A stretch of DNA of 36,025 bases from Candidatus Aldehydirespirator catecholifindens (GCA_028283245.1 JAPYNU010000068.1:1-36025); one strand, 5' to 3'; shown: positions 24,750 to 33,956, counted from the stretch's first letter. The notes: a model not told the origin generated them from the sequence alone. Made by a program: numbers and translations.

Positions 24750-25963
24750 CTCTGTGGAAGCGTCAACCTGAACTCCGACCCGAAGCCTTCGCGTGAGGTA
24801 ACTCTGACATCACCACCGTGGTTAAGAGCTACATGTCGCACGATCGACAATCCAAGACCGGTGCCTCCCGTATTGCTACTGCGTGCGCGGTCAATGCGAT
24901 AGAAGCGCTCAAAGATGCGGTCCTGCTCTGCTGCAGGAATGCCGACACCTTCATCGCTCACCGACACGGTTATGTTCTGTTGCTCCGTTGTGACAGTCAC
25001 CTCTACTCGGCTTTCAGGCTCGCTGAACTTGACAGCATTGTCGAGCAGGTTAAAAACCGCCGACTCAAGATCACGTCGTGAGCCGTTGATCAGTGCCACA
25101 TCCTCGGGGATCGAAGCGATCACCTTGACTCTTTGCTGTTCGGCACTTTCGGTTATGCGATCGACTGCCGCCTCAACCACCTCACCAATGTTAAGCGGTG
25201 CCGCCCGGTGGCCGCTTTCGTCTTCGAGCAGCGAAAGCGTTAGCAGGTCTTCGATAGTGTTCGCCACCCGTTGAATCTCAATCTGCATCCGGTGTATCAA
25301 CTGCTGCGTAACCAGCGGATCCGAATCGGTGTGCAGCGTGTCGGCTAGCAGGCTGAGCGCCCCAATCGGGGTCTTCAATTCGTGGCTGACATTCGCCACG
25401 AAGTCTTTACGCACTGACTCAATGCGCTGTGATTCGGTGGTGTTATGCACCAGAGCTACAGCACCGAGCAGTTCGCTATCGGCTTGTAGGGGGCAGGCAC
25501 GCACTTCGTAGCTCTTGCGAGGCTCGGCATGTAGTTCAATGTTGCTGGTGACCTCTTCACCTTTACGGGCCCGCTCAAGCAGTTCCTTTACCTTGCCAGC
25601 CACTAGGGCTTCGCCGTGGCGGGCTTGCAGCAACGCGTCAGCGGACGTGTTGCAGGCCACTATCGTGCCTGAGCTGTCACAGACCACAAGCCCTGCCCGC
25701 AAGGCATCAAGGCTCAAAGCGAGTCGTTGATGCGCGACTTCGGCTGCTACTTGCGACGTTTCGGCGGTTTCGGCTTGTCGACGAGCTTCGGTTATCGCCT
25801 GACGAACTGGCAAGCTGCGCCGAGTTGAGCGTTGTGAGCCGCCAGAGTGTGCCGATGATGCTGCGTTGCGTCGCAACCATCGCAGCAGGCGGATTCGTTC
25901 AGTGACAACAACAGCGGAGACGATCATCAGTGCTGCCATCAACGAAACCAGCAGAGCAGTCAT
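24746..25963 (-). CDS. Sensor histidine kinase, SenX3/PhoR-like
   Basis: A 405-residue kinase with a single N-terminal membrane helix (3-21), a PAS-like region (about 80-175), the phosphoacceptor block FVANVSHELKTPIGALSLLA (188-207, His194), NLLDNAVKFSEPESRVEV (305-322, N box), DEGVGIP (337-343) and GGTGLGLSIVRH (366-377). Its place directly after pstSCAB-phoU and the architecture match mycobacterial SenX3, which with RegX3 senses phosphate limitation through Pst/PhoU. The partner response regulator is not in this window, so signalling would depend on a regulator encoded elsewhere. Naming it senX3 outright would be stronger than the evidence allows. Confidence 0.85.
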   Translation of the reverse strand: MTALLVSLMAALMIVSAVVVTERIRLLRWLRRNAASSAHSGGSQRSTRRSLPVRQAITEARRQAETAETSQVAAEVAHQRLALSLDALRAGLVVCDSSGTIVACNTSADALLQARHGEALVAGKVKELLERARKGEEVTSNIELHAEPRKSYEVRACPLQADSELLGAVALVHNTTESQRIESVRKDFVANVSHELKTPIGALSLLADTLHTDSDPLVTQQLIHRMQIEIQRVANTIEDLLTLSLLEDESGHRAAPLNIGEVVEAAVDRITESAEQQRVKVIASIPEDVALINGSRRDLESAVFNLLDNAVKFSEPESRVEVTVTTEQQNITVSVSDEGVGIPAAEQDRIFERFYRIDRARSSNTGGTGLGLSIVRHVALNHGGDVRVTSREGFGSEFRLTLPQS

Positions 25964-26070
25964 GTTTACAGAGTTGCCAGCGGCAGTGGTGGCGTTGTTG
26001 CTGACTGTGGTGTTGTCATCGTGGTGTTACTGCTGACATAAGAGCTTGTGGCTGCTAGTCAGCATTGTCT

Positions 26071-26814
26071 TCAGTCACTATTGTCTTCGCCGTTGAGCGA
26101 TACCTCCGTCGGTTCAGACGACGACTCTTCAAGATGGAGTTCGATTAGCTCTGCTTGACCGGGCATCTCACCAGAAACCATGTAACGCACCCGCTCGCTT
26201 ATGTTCACAGCATGATCGCCGATCCGCTCGTAGTAACGGGCGACCAAAGCTAACTGCACAGCCGCTTGCACTTCAAGATCTTGGCTGCTGCTCGCCTCAA
26301 GCAAGCTCTGCACGAAAGAGCTATGCAGGTTGTCGAGTCTGTCGTCAATGTCGTCAAGGGCGCTAGCCAAAGCTGAGTCATGTTCGGAGTATGAGTCCAC
26401 CGACAGCCGTATCAGTCGGATCGCTTCGTCGTTCATCTCCGTTATCAGTCCACGCAGTTTTGGTGGCAGTTCGATACGGAACATGCGACGCGCGCCTTTG
26501 CATATGTTGCAGGCCAGCCCACCAGTGCGCTCAAGTTCGCCACTGATCCACATCGTCGCCAAGATCTGACGTAGATCGCCAGCCATCGGCTGCTGCAACG
26601 CCAACAAGCTCTGACATTGCTCCTCTATCTTGAACGCTGCCATGTCAATTTGATCGTCGTTGTCGATCACATGTTGAGCTTCGGCTAGGTCATAGCGCAG
26701 CAAAGCGTCGGTAGCGCGCGCCACGGCATCGCTAGCACGCGCCGCAAGTTGCACCACCAGTTCGCTGGTTTCTTCGATTTCGACGTGAAAGCTTCTGCGG
26801 GTTTGTTCGCTCAT
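26071..26814 (-). CDS. phoU: Phosphate transport accessory/regulatory protein PhoU
   Basis: A 247-residue all-helical protein built of two similar three-helix halves. The metal-binding motifs are ELERTGGLACNI in the first half and YYERIGDHAVNISERV in the second, as in PhoU. It mediates inhibition of the phosphate sensor kinase by the Pst transporter when phosphate is plentiful. AGGA lies eight bases before the ATG. An acidic tail follows the second half. It sits between pstB and the kinase, the expected position. Confidence 0.93.
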   Translation of the reverse strand: MSEQTRRSFHVEIEETSELVVQLAARASDAVARATDALLRYDLAEAQHVIDNDDQIDMAAFKIEEQCQSLLALQQPMAGDLRQILATMWISGELERTGGLACNICKGARRMFRIELPPKLRGLITEMNDEAIRLIRLSVDSYSEHDSALASALDDIDDRLDNLHSSFVQSLLEASSSQDLEVQAAVQLALVARYYERIGDHAVNISERVRYMVSGEMPGQAELIELHLEESSSEPTEVSLNGEDNSD

Positions 26815-26863
26815 GGTTTGTTCCTGTCAAATTCTGCGCTTCGGAGTCTTGCTGTAAGGAGCA

Positions 26864-27757
26864 TCATCCGAATCGGCCGGTCACGTAATTCTCGGTGCGT
26901 TCATCAGAAGGGTTTGAGAAGATTTTTTGGGTGGTGTCAACCTCTACCAGAATCCCAGTGCGGGTGTCGTTTTCGGAATGCGTGTCTGCTGTGAAGAAGG
27001 CTGTTGTGTCACTAACTCGAGCTGCTTGCTGCATGTTGTGAGTGACGATCATGATGGTGTAGTCCTGCTTGATTTCTTGCATTAGATCCTCAATGCGGGC
27101 TGTGGCGATCGGGTCAAGCGCTGAGCAGGGTTCGTCCATCAACAACACATCGGGATCAACTGCGATAGCTCTGGCGATGCATAGCCGCTGCTGCTGCCCA
27201 CCCGAAAGGCTCAGTGCCGAATCTTTGAGCCTGTCGTTGACTTCTTCCCATAAAGCCGCTTTGCGCAGCGAGTTCTCGACAATGTTGTCCAAGTCTTTTT
27301 TCTGTCCAGCTACACGAGGCCCGTAGGCGACGTTGTCGTAGATGGACTTAGGGAAAGGGTTGGGTTTCTGAAAGACCATGCCGATCCGGCGTCGTACTTC
27401 CACAGGATCAACTCGCTCGTGGTAAAGGTCGGTGCCGCGGTAGCTAATCGAGCCGGTTACGCGAGCTGCTTTGATCAGATCATTCATGCGGTTGTAGCAG
27501 CGCAGCACCGTGGACTTGCCACAACCAGACGGCCCGATCAGGGCCATGATCTGGTTGCGAGGCACGTCAAAGGTAACGTCACGCACGGCACGGAAGCTGC
27601 CGTAGTAGACGTTCACATCACGCGACTCAAACACTGCGTCTGGGGTTTGCGTGACCGGGGCAGCCGCCGCGGTGCTTTGGGCTAAAGCGCTGTCATCGTC
27701 GACAGTAGCGACCGTCGGACGTTCGATCAGGCGTGGGGCTTCGTCGGTCATGTACAC
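26864..27757 (-). CDS. pstB: Phosphate ABC transporter ATP-binding protein PstB
   Basis: A 297-residue protein if started at GTG 27757 (ATG 27751 is two codons later). A roughly 45-residue Ala/Thr-rich N-terminal extension precedes the family core. Walker A GPSGCGKS is at 75-82, the Q-loop region [19 protein letters not shown] near 128-146, LSGGQQQR at 184-191 and [12 protein letters not shown] at 205-216. [10 protein letters not shown] is typical of PstB. It drives high-affinity phosphate import with the PstC/PstA permease. Confidence 0.95.
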   Translation of the reverse strand: MYMTDEAPRLIERPTVATVDDDSALAQSTAAAAPVTQTPDAVFESRDVNVYYGSFRAVRDVTFDVPRNQIMALIGPSGCGKSTVLRCYNRMNDLIKAARVTGSISYRGTDLYHERVDPVEVRRRIGMVFQKPNPFPKSIYDNVAYGPRVAGQKKDLDNIVENSLRKAALWEEVNDRLKDSALSLSGGQQQRLCIARAIAVDPDVLLMDEPCSALDPIATARIEDLMQEIKQDYTIMIVTHNMQQAARVSDTTAFFTADTHSENDTRTGILVEVDTTQKIFSNPSDERTENYVTGRFG

Positions 27758-27758
27758 A

Positions 27759-28721
27759 TCAGCCTCTCTTCTTTTCGAATCTGTTGCGCAACAGGATGGC
27801 CGCAGAGTTCATGATCAGCACCAGAACAAGAAGCACCACGATGGCGGCTGCCGCAGCAGTGGCGAAGCCTACGTCCCGTCCCGATTGCTGCGTCCAGCTG
27901 GTGATCACAATCGGTAGGGCTGTGAAGCGGTCATCAAGCGCGCTCACCTCAAATAGTCCTGGGTTGTCCCCTAAGCGTCCAGTGACTGCACCTACCAGGA
28001 TTAACGGTGCTGCTTCGCCGACCGCTCGTGCCATCGAAAGCAGTGTGCCGGTCAGGATTCCTGGAGCAGCGTAAGGCAGCACTTGGGTGCGGATCATCTC
28101 CCATTTTGTGGCACCCACGCCGTAGGCACCTTCACGCAACGAAACTGGCACGGCTCGCAGAGCTTCTCCAGCGGTGATCACCACGATCGGCAGCACCAGA
28201 ATTGCCAGCGTGATACCTCCTGAGAGGGTGGAACGCCCGCCGGTGAACCTGTCAAGACCAAAAAATTGACCGTTTAGCAGCAGTGCCAATCCCAGCAACC
28301 CGTAAACCACCGATGGAACTCCAGCCAGGTTACGGATGTTCACTTCGATGAACGAGGTAAAACGGTTGCGAGGCGCATACTCCTCGAGATACACCGCGCC
28401 GCCGATACCTACAGGAAAAGCCAGCAGAGCCACAATAATGGCGATCCACATTGAGCCGTAAATGCCTTGATGCACTCCGAGTTTGTCATCGCTTGACTGT
28501 GATCGCAGCGTGCCCCCAAGGAAATCCCACAAACGGGTTGTGAGCTGCTCAGAGCTATCGAAAGCCACTGTGAGTAATAGCACCGCAAGCAGTGCCAGCG
28601 TCATCAGCAAGCAAACCTGCAACAAGGAGCGAAACAGCAAACCGCGGGCATCTGCACGACGCCGCTCAATAGATGCCGCAACAAGCGCTCGAGACTTGTC
28701 GTCGTAAAGGCGACTAATCAC
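27759..28721 (-). CDS. pstA: Phosphate ABC transporter permease PstA
   Basis: A 320-residue integral membrane protein with six or so membrane segments. [15 protein letters not shown] (residues about 105-119) and the cytoplasmic coupling loop [20 protein letters not shown] (about 196-215) are family signatures. Starts at GTG 28721, sharing its first base with the pstC stop codon (TAGTG). The C-terminus lies one base before the pstB GTG. Confidence 0.93.
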   Translation of the reverse strand: MISRLYDDKSRALVAASIERRRADARGLLFRSLLQVCLLMTLALLAVLLLTVAFDSSEQLTTRLWDFLGGTLRSQSSDDKLGVHQGIYGSMWIAIIVALLAFPVGIGGAVYLEEYAPRNRFTSFIEVNIRNLAGVPSVVYGLLGLALLLNGQFFGLDRFTGGRSTLSGGITLAILVLPIVVITAGEALRAVPVSLREGAYGVGATKWEMIRTQVLPYAAPGILTGTLLSMARAVGEAAPLILVGAVTGRLGDNPGLFEVSALDDRFTALPIVITSWTQQSGRDVGFATAAAAAIVVLLVLVLIMNSAAILLRNRFEKKRG

Positions 28722-29884
28722 TAGTAAGCCTCTCGCACTCTAGACACGAAACGGGCCGCGATCACGTTCAAAGCCAGCGTGATTACAAATAGCAGCAAAC
28801 CCACAAAATAGAGGCTCTGAAAGGTAAGACCTTCACCCACCACGTTGTCGGTGCCCGAAGCAAGTGAGGCCATGGCTGCGGTCATGGTGAGTCCGCCTTC
28901 GAAAGGTGAGTCGGTGAAGCGTGAAGCATCGGCTGCGCCTCCGGCCATGAACACCACCATGGTCTCACCAACCGCTCTTGAAATCGCAACAATAAACGCC
29001 GCCACGATTCCAGATATGGCTGCCGGTAGCACTACCGCAGTCGCAGTAGAGATTTTTCTGGCTCCGAGCCCGGCTGAGGCTTCACGCAGCGAGTCAGGCA
29101 CTGCCGCCATGGCATCTTCAGAGATTGATGCCACCAGCGGAATGGTCAAAATTCCTACGCCGATACCAGCAGCAGCCAACGATCCCGCGTTGTTGGGCGC
29201 AAAGTCAAGCCACACGTTCAATGTCCAGCCTGCCGCCACGGCGAACACCAGCACCAGCATGGCGATTGCTGCCACCGCTGCGATACGTGCTGAGGGGTCG
29301 GCTGCTCCTTCGCGATACTGCTTAAGCCGGTTGCGTGCGATCAGCGCCGAAACCCCGGCGTAACCGATCAAGATCACAGCTCCAAGCACCAGAAAAGTGG
29401 TTCGACCGACGCGGCCTACAAGATTCGGCGCGATCCAAGTGAGAGCGAAGAATCCCAGCACCACCGACGGTATTCCTGCCAAAATTTCCAAAGCGGGTTT
29501 GAGCCAGGCTCGTACTCGCTGACTGGCATACTCCGACAGATAGACGGCTGCACCAAGGCCCAGCGGGGCGGCCACCACCATGGCAATGCCGGTGACGATC
29601 AACGTAGGAACGATGATCGTCGGAATGTCGTAGAGACCTCTGCGAGGAAACCAGCCCTGCTGACCCCAAGTGTCAGCCCACACCACTTCGGTTACGAAAG
29701 TCCACGCTTCGCGCAGCAGGCTCAACACGATCAGCGTGCTCACCAGAACCGACACAAGCGCCGCCACCAAAAGCGTGTAACGGATGATCACTTCGCGATG
29801 GCGTCGAGACGGCGCTATTTGAAGCTGATCAACAGTCAACTGCTCCGTTGAGTGCTTTGCAGCGGCGGCTCTCGTGTCGGTCAT
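28721..29884 (-). CDS. pstC: Phosphate ABC transporter permease PstC
   Basis: A 387-residue membrane permease, longer than the enteric protein because of a polar N-terminus and an extra loop. GLGAAVYLSEYASQRVR (about 107-123), GIPSVVLGFFAL (about 136-147) and the coupling loop LREASAGLGARKISTA (about 267-282) identify it. It forms the membrane channel with PstA. It is separated from pstS by 60 bases containing a repeat and hairpin that may tune the ratio of PstS to the membrane subunits. Confidence 0.92.
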   Translation of the reverse strand: MTDTRAAAAKHSTEQLTVDQLQIAPSRRHREVIIRYTLLVAALVSVLVSTLIVLSLLREAWTFVTEVVWADTWGQQGWFPRRGLYDIPTIIVPTLIVTGIAMVVAAPLGLGAAVYLSEYASQRVRAWLKPALEILAGIPSVVLGFFALTWIAPNLVGRVGRTTFLVLGAVILIGYAGVSALIARNRLKQYREGAADPSARIAAVAAIAMLVLVFAVAAGWTLNVWLDFAPNNAGSLAAAGIGVGILTIPLVASISEDAMAAVPDSLREASAGLGARKISTATAVVLPAAISGIVAAFIVAISRAVGETMVVFMAGGAADASRFTDSPFEGGLTMTAAMASLASGTDNVVGEGLTFQSLYFVGLLLFVITLALNVIAARFVSRVREAY

Positions 29885-29902
29885 GGCTTTTGGAGGGAAC
29901 TC

Positions 29903-29952
29903 CTAGTCGACTAGTTCTAACTGAATATTTCTAGTTGACTAGTTCTAGCTGA
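29903..29952. repeat. Tandem 22-bp imperfect repeat / hairpin between pstS and pstC
   Basis: CTAGTCGACTAGTTCTAACTGA-type units occur at 29903-29924 and 29931-29952 (two mismatches, period 28). The first 12 bases of each are self-complementary or nearly so. The two 12-mers can also pair with each other (one G-T pair) around a 16-base loop. The right unit runs into the pstS stop codon. Confidence 0.65.
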
Positions 29953-31102
29953 TTACGCTGCGGGTGTTCCAACGTTGAGCTGTTTCGGCTAGTGCTTGCT
30001 GGGTGAGGGGCACATAGCCGACTTCGCTTACTGCTTGGTTGAGTGCTTCTGAGACGTAGAAGTCGACGTAGGCGACGACAGCGGGGTTGGCTGCGGCTTT
30101 GTCAGCATTGACGTAGATCCACAGGTCGCGGCTGATCGGGTATTCGTTGGAGGCAATGGTGTCGGGTGTGGGGGTGACGCATCCGTTTCCGCCGTCAACG
30201 TCAATGAGTTTCACTCCAGAGGCGTTGATAGCGAAAGCGAACCCGACCCAGCCGAGGCTGGTGTCGCTTGACTGGATGCCTTGCAGGATGACGTTGTCGT
30301 CTCCTGAGGGGTTGTAGTCGGTGCGAGTGGTGGCTTCTACGCCTGCTTGCTCGGCGAGGTCTTCGAGCACGATCTCAACGAACGAGTCGAAGGTGCCGGA
30401 TTCTTCACCGGGGCCGAAGATGTCTAGGGGAGCATCCGGTAGCTCTGGTGAGGCTTGTGCCCAAGTGCTGGCGCCTTCGCCGTTGGGACCGATCAGTTCA
30501 AAAAGTTGTTCGAAGCTGAGGCATGCGACGGCGTTGTTGTTGGCGTTGGTCATCACCGCGATGCCGTCGACACCGACTTTGAGTTCGACGATGTTGTTGA
30601 TGCCGTTGTTGAAGCAGTCTTCTTTTTCGGAGTCTTTGATTTGACGTGAAGCGTCGGAGATGTCGGTTTCGCCGGTGCAAAACAGTTGGAAACCGTCACC
30701 GGTGCCGGGACCGTCAACAGTGACAGACACGTCAGGTGCGACATCTTCAAACAGTTCCGCGACACGAATCGAGATCGGCTCAACAGTCGAAGAACCAGAA
30801 ATATTCACCTCACCAGATACCGCCGACAAATCCTGTTGCGTCATTGCTACCGGTGCATCATTGCTGCCAGCAGGCTCGTTGTCAGCGGTTGTGGCCGTAT
30901 TTGCGGATGTGTCGGTGGCTGCATCGTCAGCATCGTCGTCACCACTGCAGGCAGCGGCCACAAGCGAGAAGCTAACGAGAAAGGCTGTCAGGATCAGTTG
31001 AGAGCGAAACCGGCGGCGGCTTCGCATGATTGAGAACTCTGGATTTTCGGTGCAGCTACTTGCTGGCTCAGCATTGGCTGACCGACGATCAGGTTTACTC
31101 AC
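29945..31102 (-). CDS. pstS: Phosphate-binding lipoprotein PstS
   Basis: A 385-residue product from GTG 31102, which has AGGAGGG (31111-31117) eight bases upstream; ATG 31129 lies upstream of that site and ATG 31027 is the other possibility. The lipoprotein signal ends at Cys52 (LVAAAC), preceded by an unusually long n-region. VNISGSSTVEPISIRVAE, the phosphate-binding SSTVEP motif, TGETDISDASRQI and FGPGEESGTFDSF mark the PstS fold. It captures phosphate outside the membrane for PstCAB. PHO-box-like repeats lie upstream, and a small hairpin ACAAAG/CTTTGT (31131-31149) is just ahead of the ribosome-binding site. No separate promoter could be chosen. Confidence 0.92.
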   Translation of the reverse strand: MSKPDRRSANAEPASSCTENPEFSIMRSRRRFRSQLILTAFLVSFSLVAAACSGDDDADDAATDTSANTATTADNEPAGSNDAPVAMTQQDLSAVSGEVNISGSSTVEPISIRVAELFEDVAPDVSVTVDGPGTGDGFQLFCTGETDISDASRQIKDSEKEDCFNNGINNIVELKVGVDGIAVMTNANNNAVACLSFEQLFELIGPNGEGASTWAQASPELPDAPLDIFGPGEESGTFDSFVEIVLEDLAEQAGVEATTRTDYNPSGDDNVILQGIQSSDTSLGWVGFAFAINASGVKLIDVDGGNGCVTPTPDTIASNEYPISRDLWIYVNADKAAANPAVVAYVDFYVSEALNQAVSEVGYVPLTQQALAETAQRWNTRSVIS

Positions 31103-31202
31103 TTTGTGTTCCCTCCTCGGGGTAGGCATAACAAAGACCCGCGCTTTGTCGCGAGCCGTGCAGCAAGCTAAACCACCTCGGGTTTCGGTTAGTTGAGGTG
31201 AT

Positions 31203-31241
31203 CGTGAACCGCAGGCAAATGATGGTTAACGGCAGGTGAAA
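31203..31241 (-). promoter_or_regulatory. Candidate PHO box upstream of pstS
   Basis: Read on the minus strand, TTTCACC (starting 31241), GTTAACC (31230) and TTTGCCT (31219) occur at exact 11-base spacing, followed by GTTCACG (31209) at ten. This resembles the 11-bp direct-repeat (G/T)TTCACC-type sites bound by PhoP/RegX3 regulators in actinobacteria. It lies about 100 bases before the pstS start. Confidence 0.5.
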
Positions 31242-31337
31242 CCTTGCCGCTGATCTGTGCCGGTAGGTGCTGTCAGTTGCCTTGCGATCCGGTATCGCCG
31301 CGTGCTGGCATTTGTGTTTGCTTTGTGCGAGCGAGTG

Positions 31338-32594
31338 CTACTGCTTGGAGTTGGTGAGAGCTTTAGCTCTGTGCAGGAAGGTCGCCATCTGAGCGCGGGT
31401 GGTGATGTCGCTGCCGCAGAAGTTGGTGCCGTCACCGCATCCTGCGGTAATGCCCGACGCTTTGAGCGCTGCCACATGATCGGCATACCAGTCATCAGCG
31501 GCCACATCCGCGAAGTTCGGGTTGGGCCCGGCTGGCAGGTCAAAAGCGCGTGACAAGAACACCGCCAGTTCGGCACGGGTGATGGTGCGGTCGCCGCAGT
31601 AGTCGCTTCCGTCGCCGCATCCAGTGGTGTGACCCAACTCGGCGAGGCGCTCAATGAAGGGCCACCAGCTTGCTGGCAACTCCTCAACGTCGCCAAAGCG
31701 AGTTTCGGTCACAGCCGCGGGATCCTTACCGTCAAGCATGCGCACGATCCACACAGCCACCGTCTTGCGGTCTATGGGGTCGTCACCACAGAAACCATCA
31801 GCGTCAATGTCTGCCGAAAAAGCACAGCCGGTCAACACGCCGTCTTGTGACAGTTCTTGCAGCGCCGCGGAGTAGAAAGCGTTCGGCGTGCGGTTGGGCA
31901 GCGCTATCCGGTAGAGCGAAAAATCACCGCTGCTAGAGACCACCGTCACGATGACCGCAGGGATCATTGGGCTAGGAGGGTCTGCGAACAGGTTGATCTG
32001 ATGACCGTTGGATGGGTCATCGTCTGCGTCGGTCGGATAGATGACAACAGTCGTGGTCTCGTTGGCCGCTTGCGCCTCAACCGTGGTCTGGCGCACAGCG
32101 GCATTCCAGATGGCTTGGTATGAGGTGCGTATCGGATCGAACTGACCTATATCAAGGCAGCTCAGCGACAGAGCTTTGAGGTCCCCGGGTTGTGTCGCAG
32201 AGTTCTGAGGTTCGCCTACGGTTTCGATCAGCCAACAGCCGTCTCCTTGAGCTTTCGCCGACAGCACCCAACGACGACCGCTGACACGAAACGCTGGTGC
32301 TTCGATCGACTCGGTGCTTCTCAAATACAGAAAGCGGGCTTGACCGTTGCTGTTCACAACGAAGGGTTCTTTCGTGTCGGGATAGAAGCACGACTCGCCG
32401 GCGCTTAAAACGAGACCGGCTTTACACTCAAGCGCCTCTGTCTCTGGTGCTGTCTCAGGTGGTGTTTGTGCCACCGCCTGCTGTGGACCTGCACCGCTAT
32501 GCACAAGCAATGCCGTCACGACAGCAAGCACAGCAACTGCTGCGGTCAACAGGCATCTACCAGACGCATCAATACCAGCAACTCTTTTGATCAC
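31338..32594 (-). CDS. Secreted protein with three cysteine-containing S-layer-homology (SLH) repeats
   Basis: A 418-residue protein from GTG 32594 with GGAGG six bases upstream. Residues 14-43 form a signal peptide/anchor ending near AVAQ. A Cys-containing N-terminal module (about 57-148, including KAGLVLSAGESCFYPD) and a central region with VVIYPTDADDDPSNGHQINLF (183-203) follow. Three SLH repeats end the protein at about 240-287, 300-350 and 361-410; the last two carry ITRAELAVFLSRA and TTRAQMATFLHRA. Each repeat has a cysteine pair (C257/C269, C326/C333, C386/C393), a pattern I associate with Acidimicrobiia exoproteins. Likely cell-surface attachment; function of the N-terminal part unknown. 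Confidence 0.8.
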   Translation of the reverse strand: MIKRVAGIDASGRCLLTAAVAVLAVVTALLVHSGAGPQQAVAQTPPETAPETEALECKAGLVLSAGESCFYPDTKEPFVVNSNGQARFLYLRSTESIEAPAFRVSGRRWVLSAKAQGDGCWLIETVGEPQNSATQPGDLKALSLSCLDIGQFDPIRTSYQAIWNAAVRQTTVEAQAANETTTVVIYPTDADDDPSNGHQINLFADPPSPMIPAVIVTVVSSSGDFSLYRIALPNRTPNAFYSAALQELSQDGVLTGCAFSADIDADGFCGDDPIDRKTVAVWIVRMLDGKDPAAVTETRFGDVEELPASWWPFIERLAELGHTTGCGDGSDYCGDRTITRAELAVFLSRAFDLPAGPNPNFADVAADDWYADHVAALKASGITAGCGDGTNFCGSDITTRAQMATFLHRAKALTNSKQ

Positions 32595-32646
32595 CCCACA
32601 CCTCCAGTGATTTGGCTCAATGTTTCCTGCCGTTATTTCACCGCAC

Positions 32647-32670
32647 AGTTATTCAGTCAAGTTATTCAGT
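32647..32670. repeat. Two copies of AGTTATTCAGT, 13 bases apart
   Basis: The 11-base unit occurs at 32647-32657 and 32660-32670, with a degenerate third (GCAGTGATTCCAG) after it. It lies in the 94-base gap between two minus-strand genes, just upstream of the SLH gene, so it may belong to that gene's promoter region. Confidence 0.5.
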
Positions 32671-32688
32671 GCAGTGATTCCAGCATAG

Positions 32689-33600
32689 TTAGTTCAGCAC
32701 AGCCTTCAAGGCGGTGGCAATATCGCCATGACTGAAAGTGAAGCCGCCCTCCATTAGTCGAACGGGTTTCACTCTGGTGCTGCTATAAAGCAGAGCATCG
32801 GCGAGTTCACTACCGAGGCGAGCATGCAGCGCCGGTTTTGGGGTGGGTAGCAGCGTCGGACGTCGCAAAGCTTTGCCTAAAGCTCGAGTCAGTTGACTGT
32901 TGGTCACAGGCTGCGGCGCAGTCAGGTTCACCGGGCCTTCCAGGTCGGCTTGCAGCAGCCAAAGCAGGGCTTCGACTTCGTCGTGCAGGGTGATCCAGCT
33001 CATCCACTGTCGTCCGTTGCCGATACGTCCTCCGATACCGAGCCTGAAGAAGGGCAGCATCTCAGCCAGCGCTCCGCCTGATTTAGTGAGCACCACTCCT
33101 GTGCGGGGATGAATCACCCGGATGCCCGCAGTCCGTGCCGGATCAGCAGCCGTTTCCCAGTCGCGGCACACTTGCGCTAGGAAACCATCCCCAGAGCTAG
33201 AGGACTCATCAAGTTCTTCATCGCCGCGGTCGCCGTAGAAGCCGATAGCCGAAGAAGACACCAGCACCTCGGGAGGAGCATCCAGTTCTGCCAGTGTCGC
33301 AGCCAGCAGAGCGGTGCTTTGTGTGCGGCTGTCGGCGATTCGTTGCTTCTGGGTTTGCGTCCAGCGCTGCGAAGCGATCGGCTCGCCAGCGAGATGCACA
33401 ACAGCATTACAGCCTTCAAGCCCTGCTGCATCAATGTCGCCACTAGGCGGATCCCACATCACAGCTTGTTGGTTCGATTTTTGGCTTGAGTTTGCAGGGG
33501 CGCTACGCAGCACGGGCAGCGTCTGATGCCCAGCGCTTTCGAGACGCTCCATCAAGGCACAACCGATCAGCCCCGTTGATCCCGTGACTGCAACACGCAT
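32689..33600 (-). CDS. TIGR01777-family NAD(P)-dependent epimerase/SDR39U1-like protein
   Basis: A 303-residue protein with an N-terminal nucleotide-binding motif TGSTGLIG (Gly7, Gly10, Gly13), then NAVVHLAGEPIASQRWT, SSSAIGFYGDRGDEELDE, RTGVVLTKSGGAL and GNGRQWMSWITLHDEV, all characteristic of this family of extended SDR proteins. The C-terminal DUF1731-like part includes RPTLLPTPKPAL. The reaction is unknown. In Mycobacterium an equivalent gene lies near dlaT, lipB and lipA (from memory), consistent with the E3/E2 genes found just downstream here on the other strand. Confidence 0.88.
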   Translation of the reverse strand: MRVAVTGSTGLIGCALMERLESAGHQTLPVLRSAPANSSQKSNQQAVMWDPPSGDIDAAGLEGCNAVVHLAGEPIASQRWTQTQKQRIADSRTQSTALLAATLAELDAPPEVLVSSSAIGFYGDRGDEELDESSSSGDGFLAQVCRDWETAADPARTAGIRVIHPRTGVVLTKSGGALAEMLPFFRLGIGGRIGNGRQWMSWITLHDEVEALLWLLQADLEGPVNLTAPQPVTNSQLTRALGKALRRPTLLPTPKPALHARLGSELADALLYSSTRVKPVRLMEGGFTFSHGDIATALKAVLN

Positions 33601-33617
33601 AGTGCCATTGGTCTACC

Positions 33618-33956
33618 ATGTTCACCGACATGAACGACCATTCGGCACCTCCTAGCCCTCCAGCAGGCGACCCCGCAGCATCCGGCGCTGGCGCTTCTGA
33701 TGCTGCCGGGGCTTCTGGTCGCAGGTTCCGGCTACGTCCTCGAACGGTGATCGCAGTGGTGATTGTGGCCGCGCTAGTGATTTTCATGGTGCAGAATCGC
33801 AGCCAAGTGCCGGTCTCGTTCCTGGTCATTGAGGTGCATTGGCCTCTTTGGGTGGTGATCGTGACTGCTGCAGCAGCAGGGGCAGTGGTCAGAGAAGTGC
33901 TCAGATGGGTGATACGGCTGGCACGTCGCCGTCGTCGTCATGATCGCCGTCTATGA
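33618..33956 (+). CDS. LapA/DUF1049-domain small membrane protein
   Basis: A 112-residue protein with a Pro/Ala/Gly-rich cytoplasmic N-terminus, then RPRTVIAVVIVAALVIFMVQNRSQVPVSF-type sequence containing the first membrane helix and the conserved VQN..xVxxxF motif, a second helix (about 74-91), and a basic tail RRRRRHDRR. Alternative ATG at 33630. It starts 17 bases from the divergent epimerase start, so their promoters must overlap or lie within genes. Function of the domain is poorly defined. The stop overlaps the next start by ATGA. Confidence 0.8.
   Translation: MFTDMNDHSAPPSPPAGDPAASGAGASDAAGASGRRFRLRPRTVIAVVIVAALVIFMVQNRSQVPVSFLVIEVHWPLWVVIVTAAAAGAVVREVLRWVIRLARRRRRHDRRL

Noticed and set aside
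28845..29363. 172-codon plus-strand open frame antisense to pstC
   Set aside because: Low-complexity Ala/Ser/Thr-rich translation opposite a clear permease gene; typical shadow frame.
31103..31129. PstS start at ATG 31129
   Set aside because: The strong AGGAGGG site lies inside that extension and points to GTG 31102.
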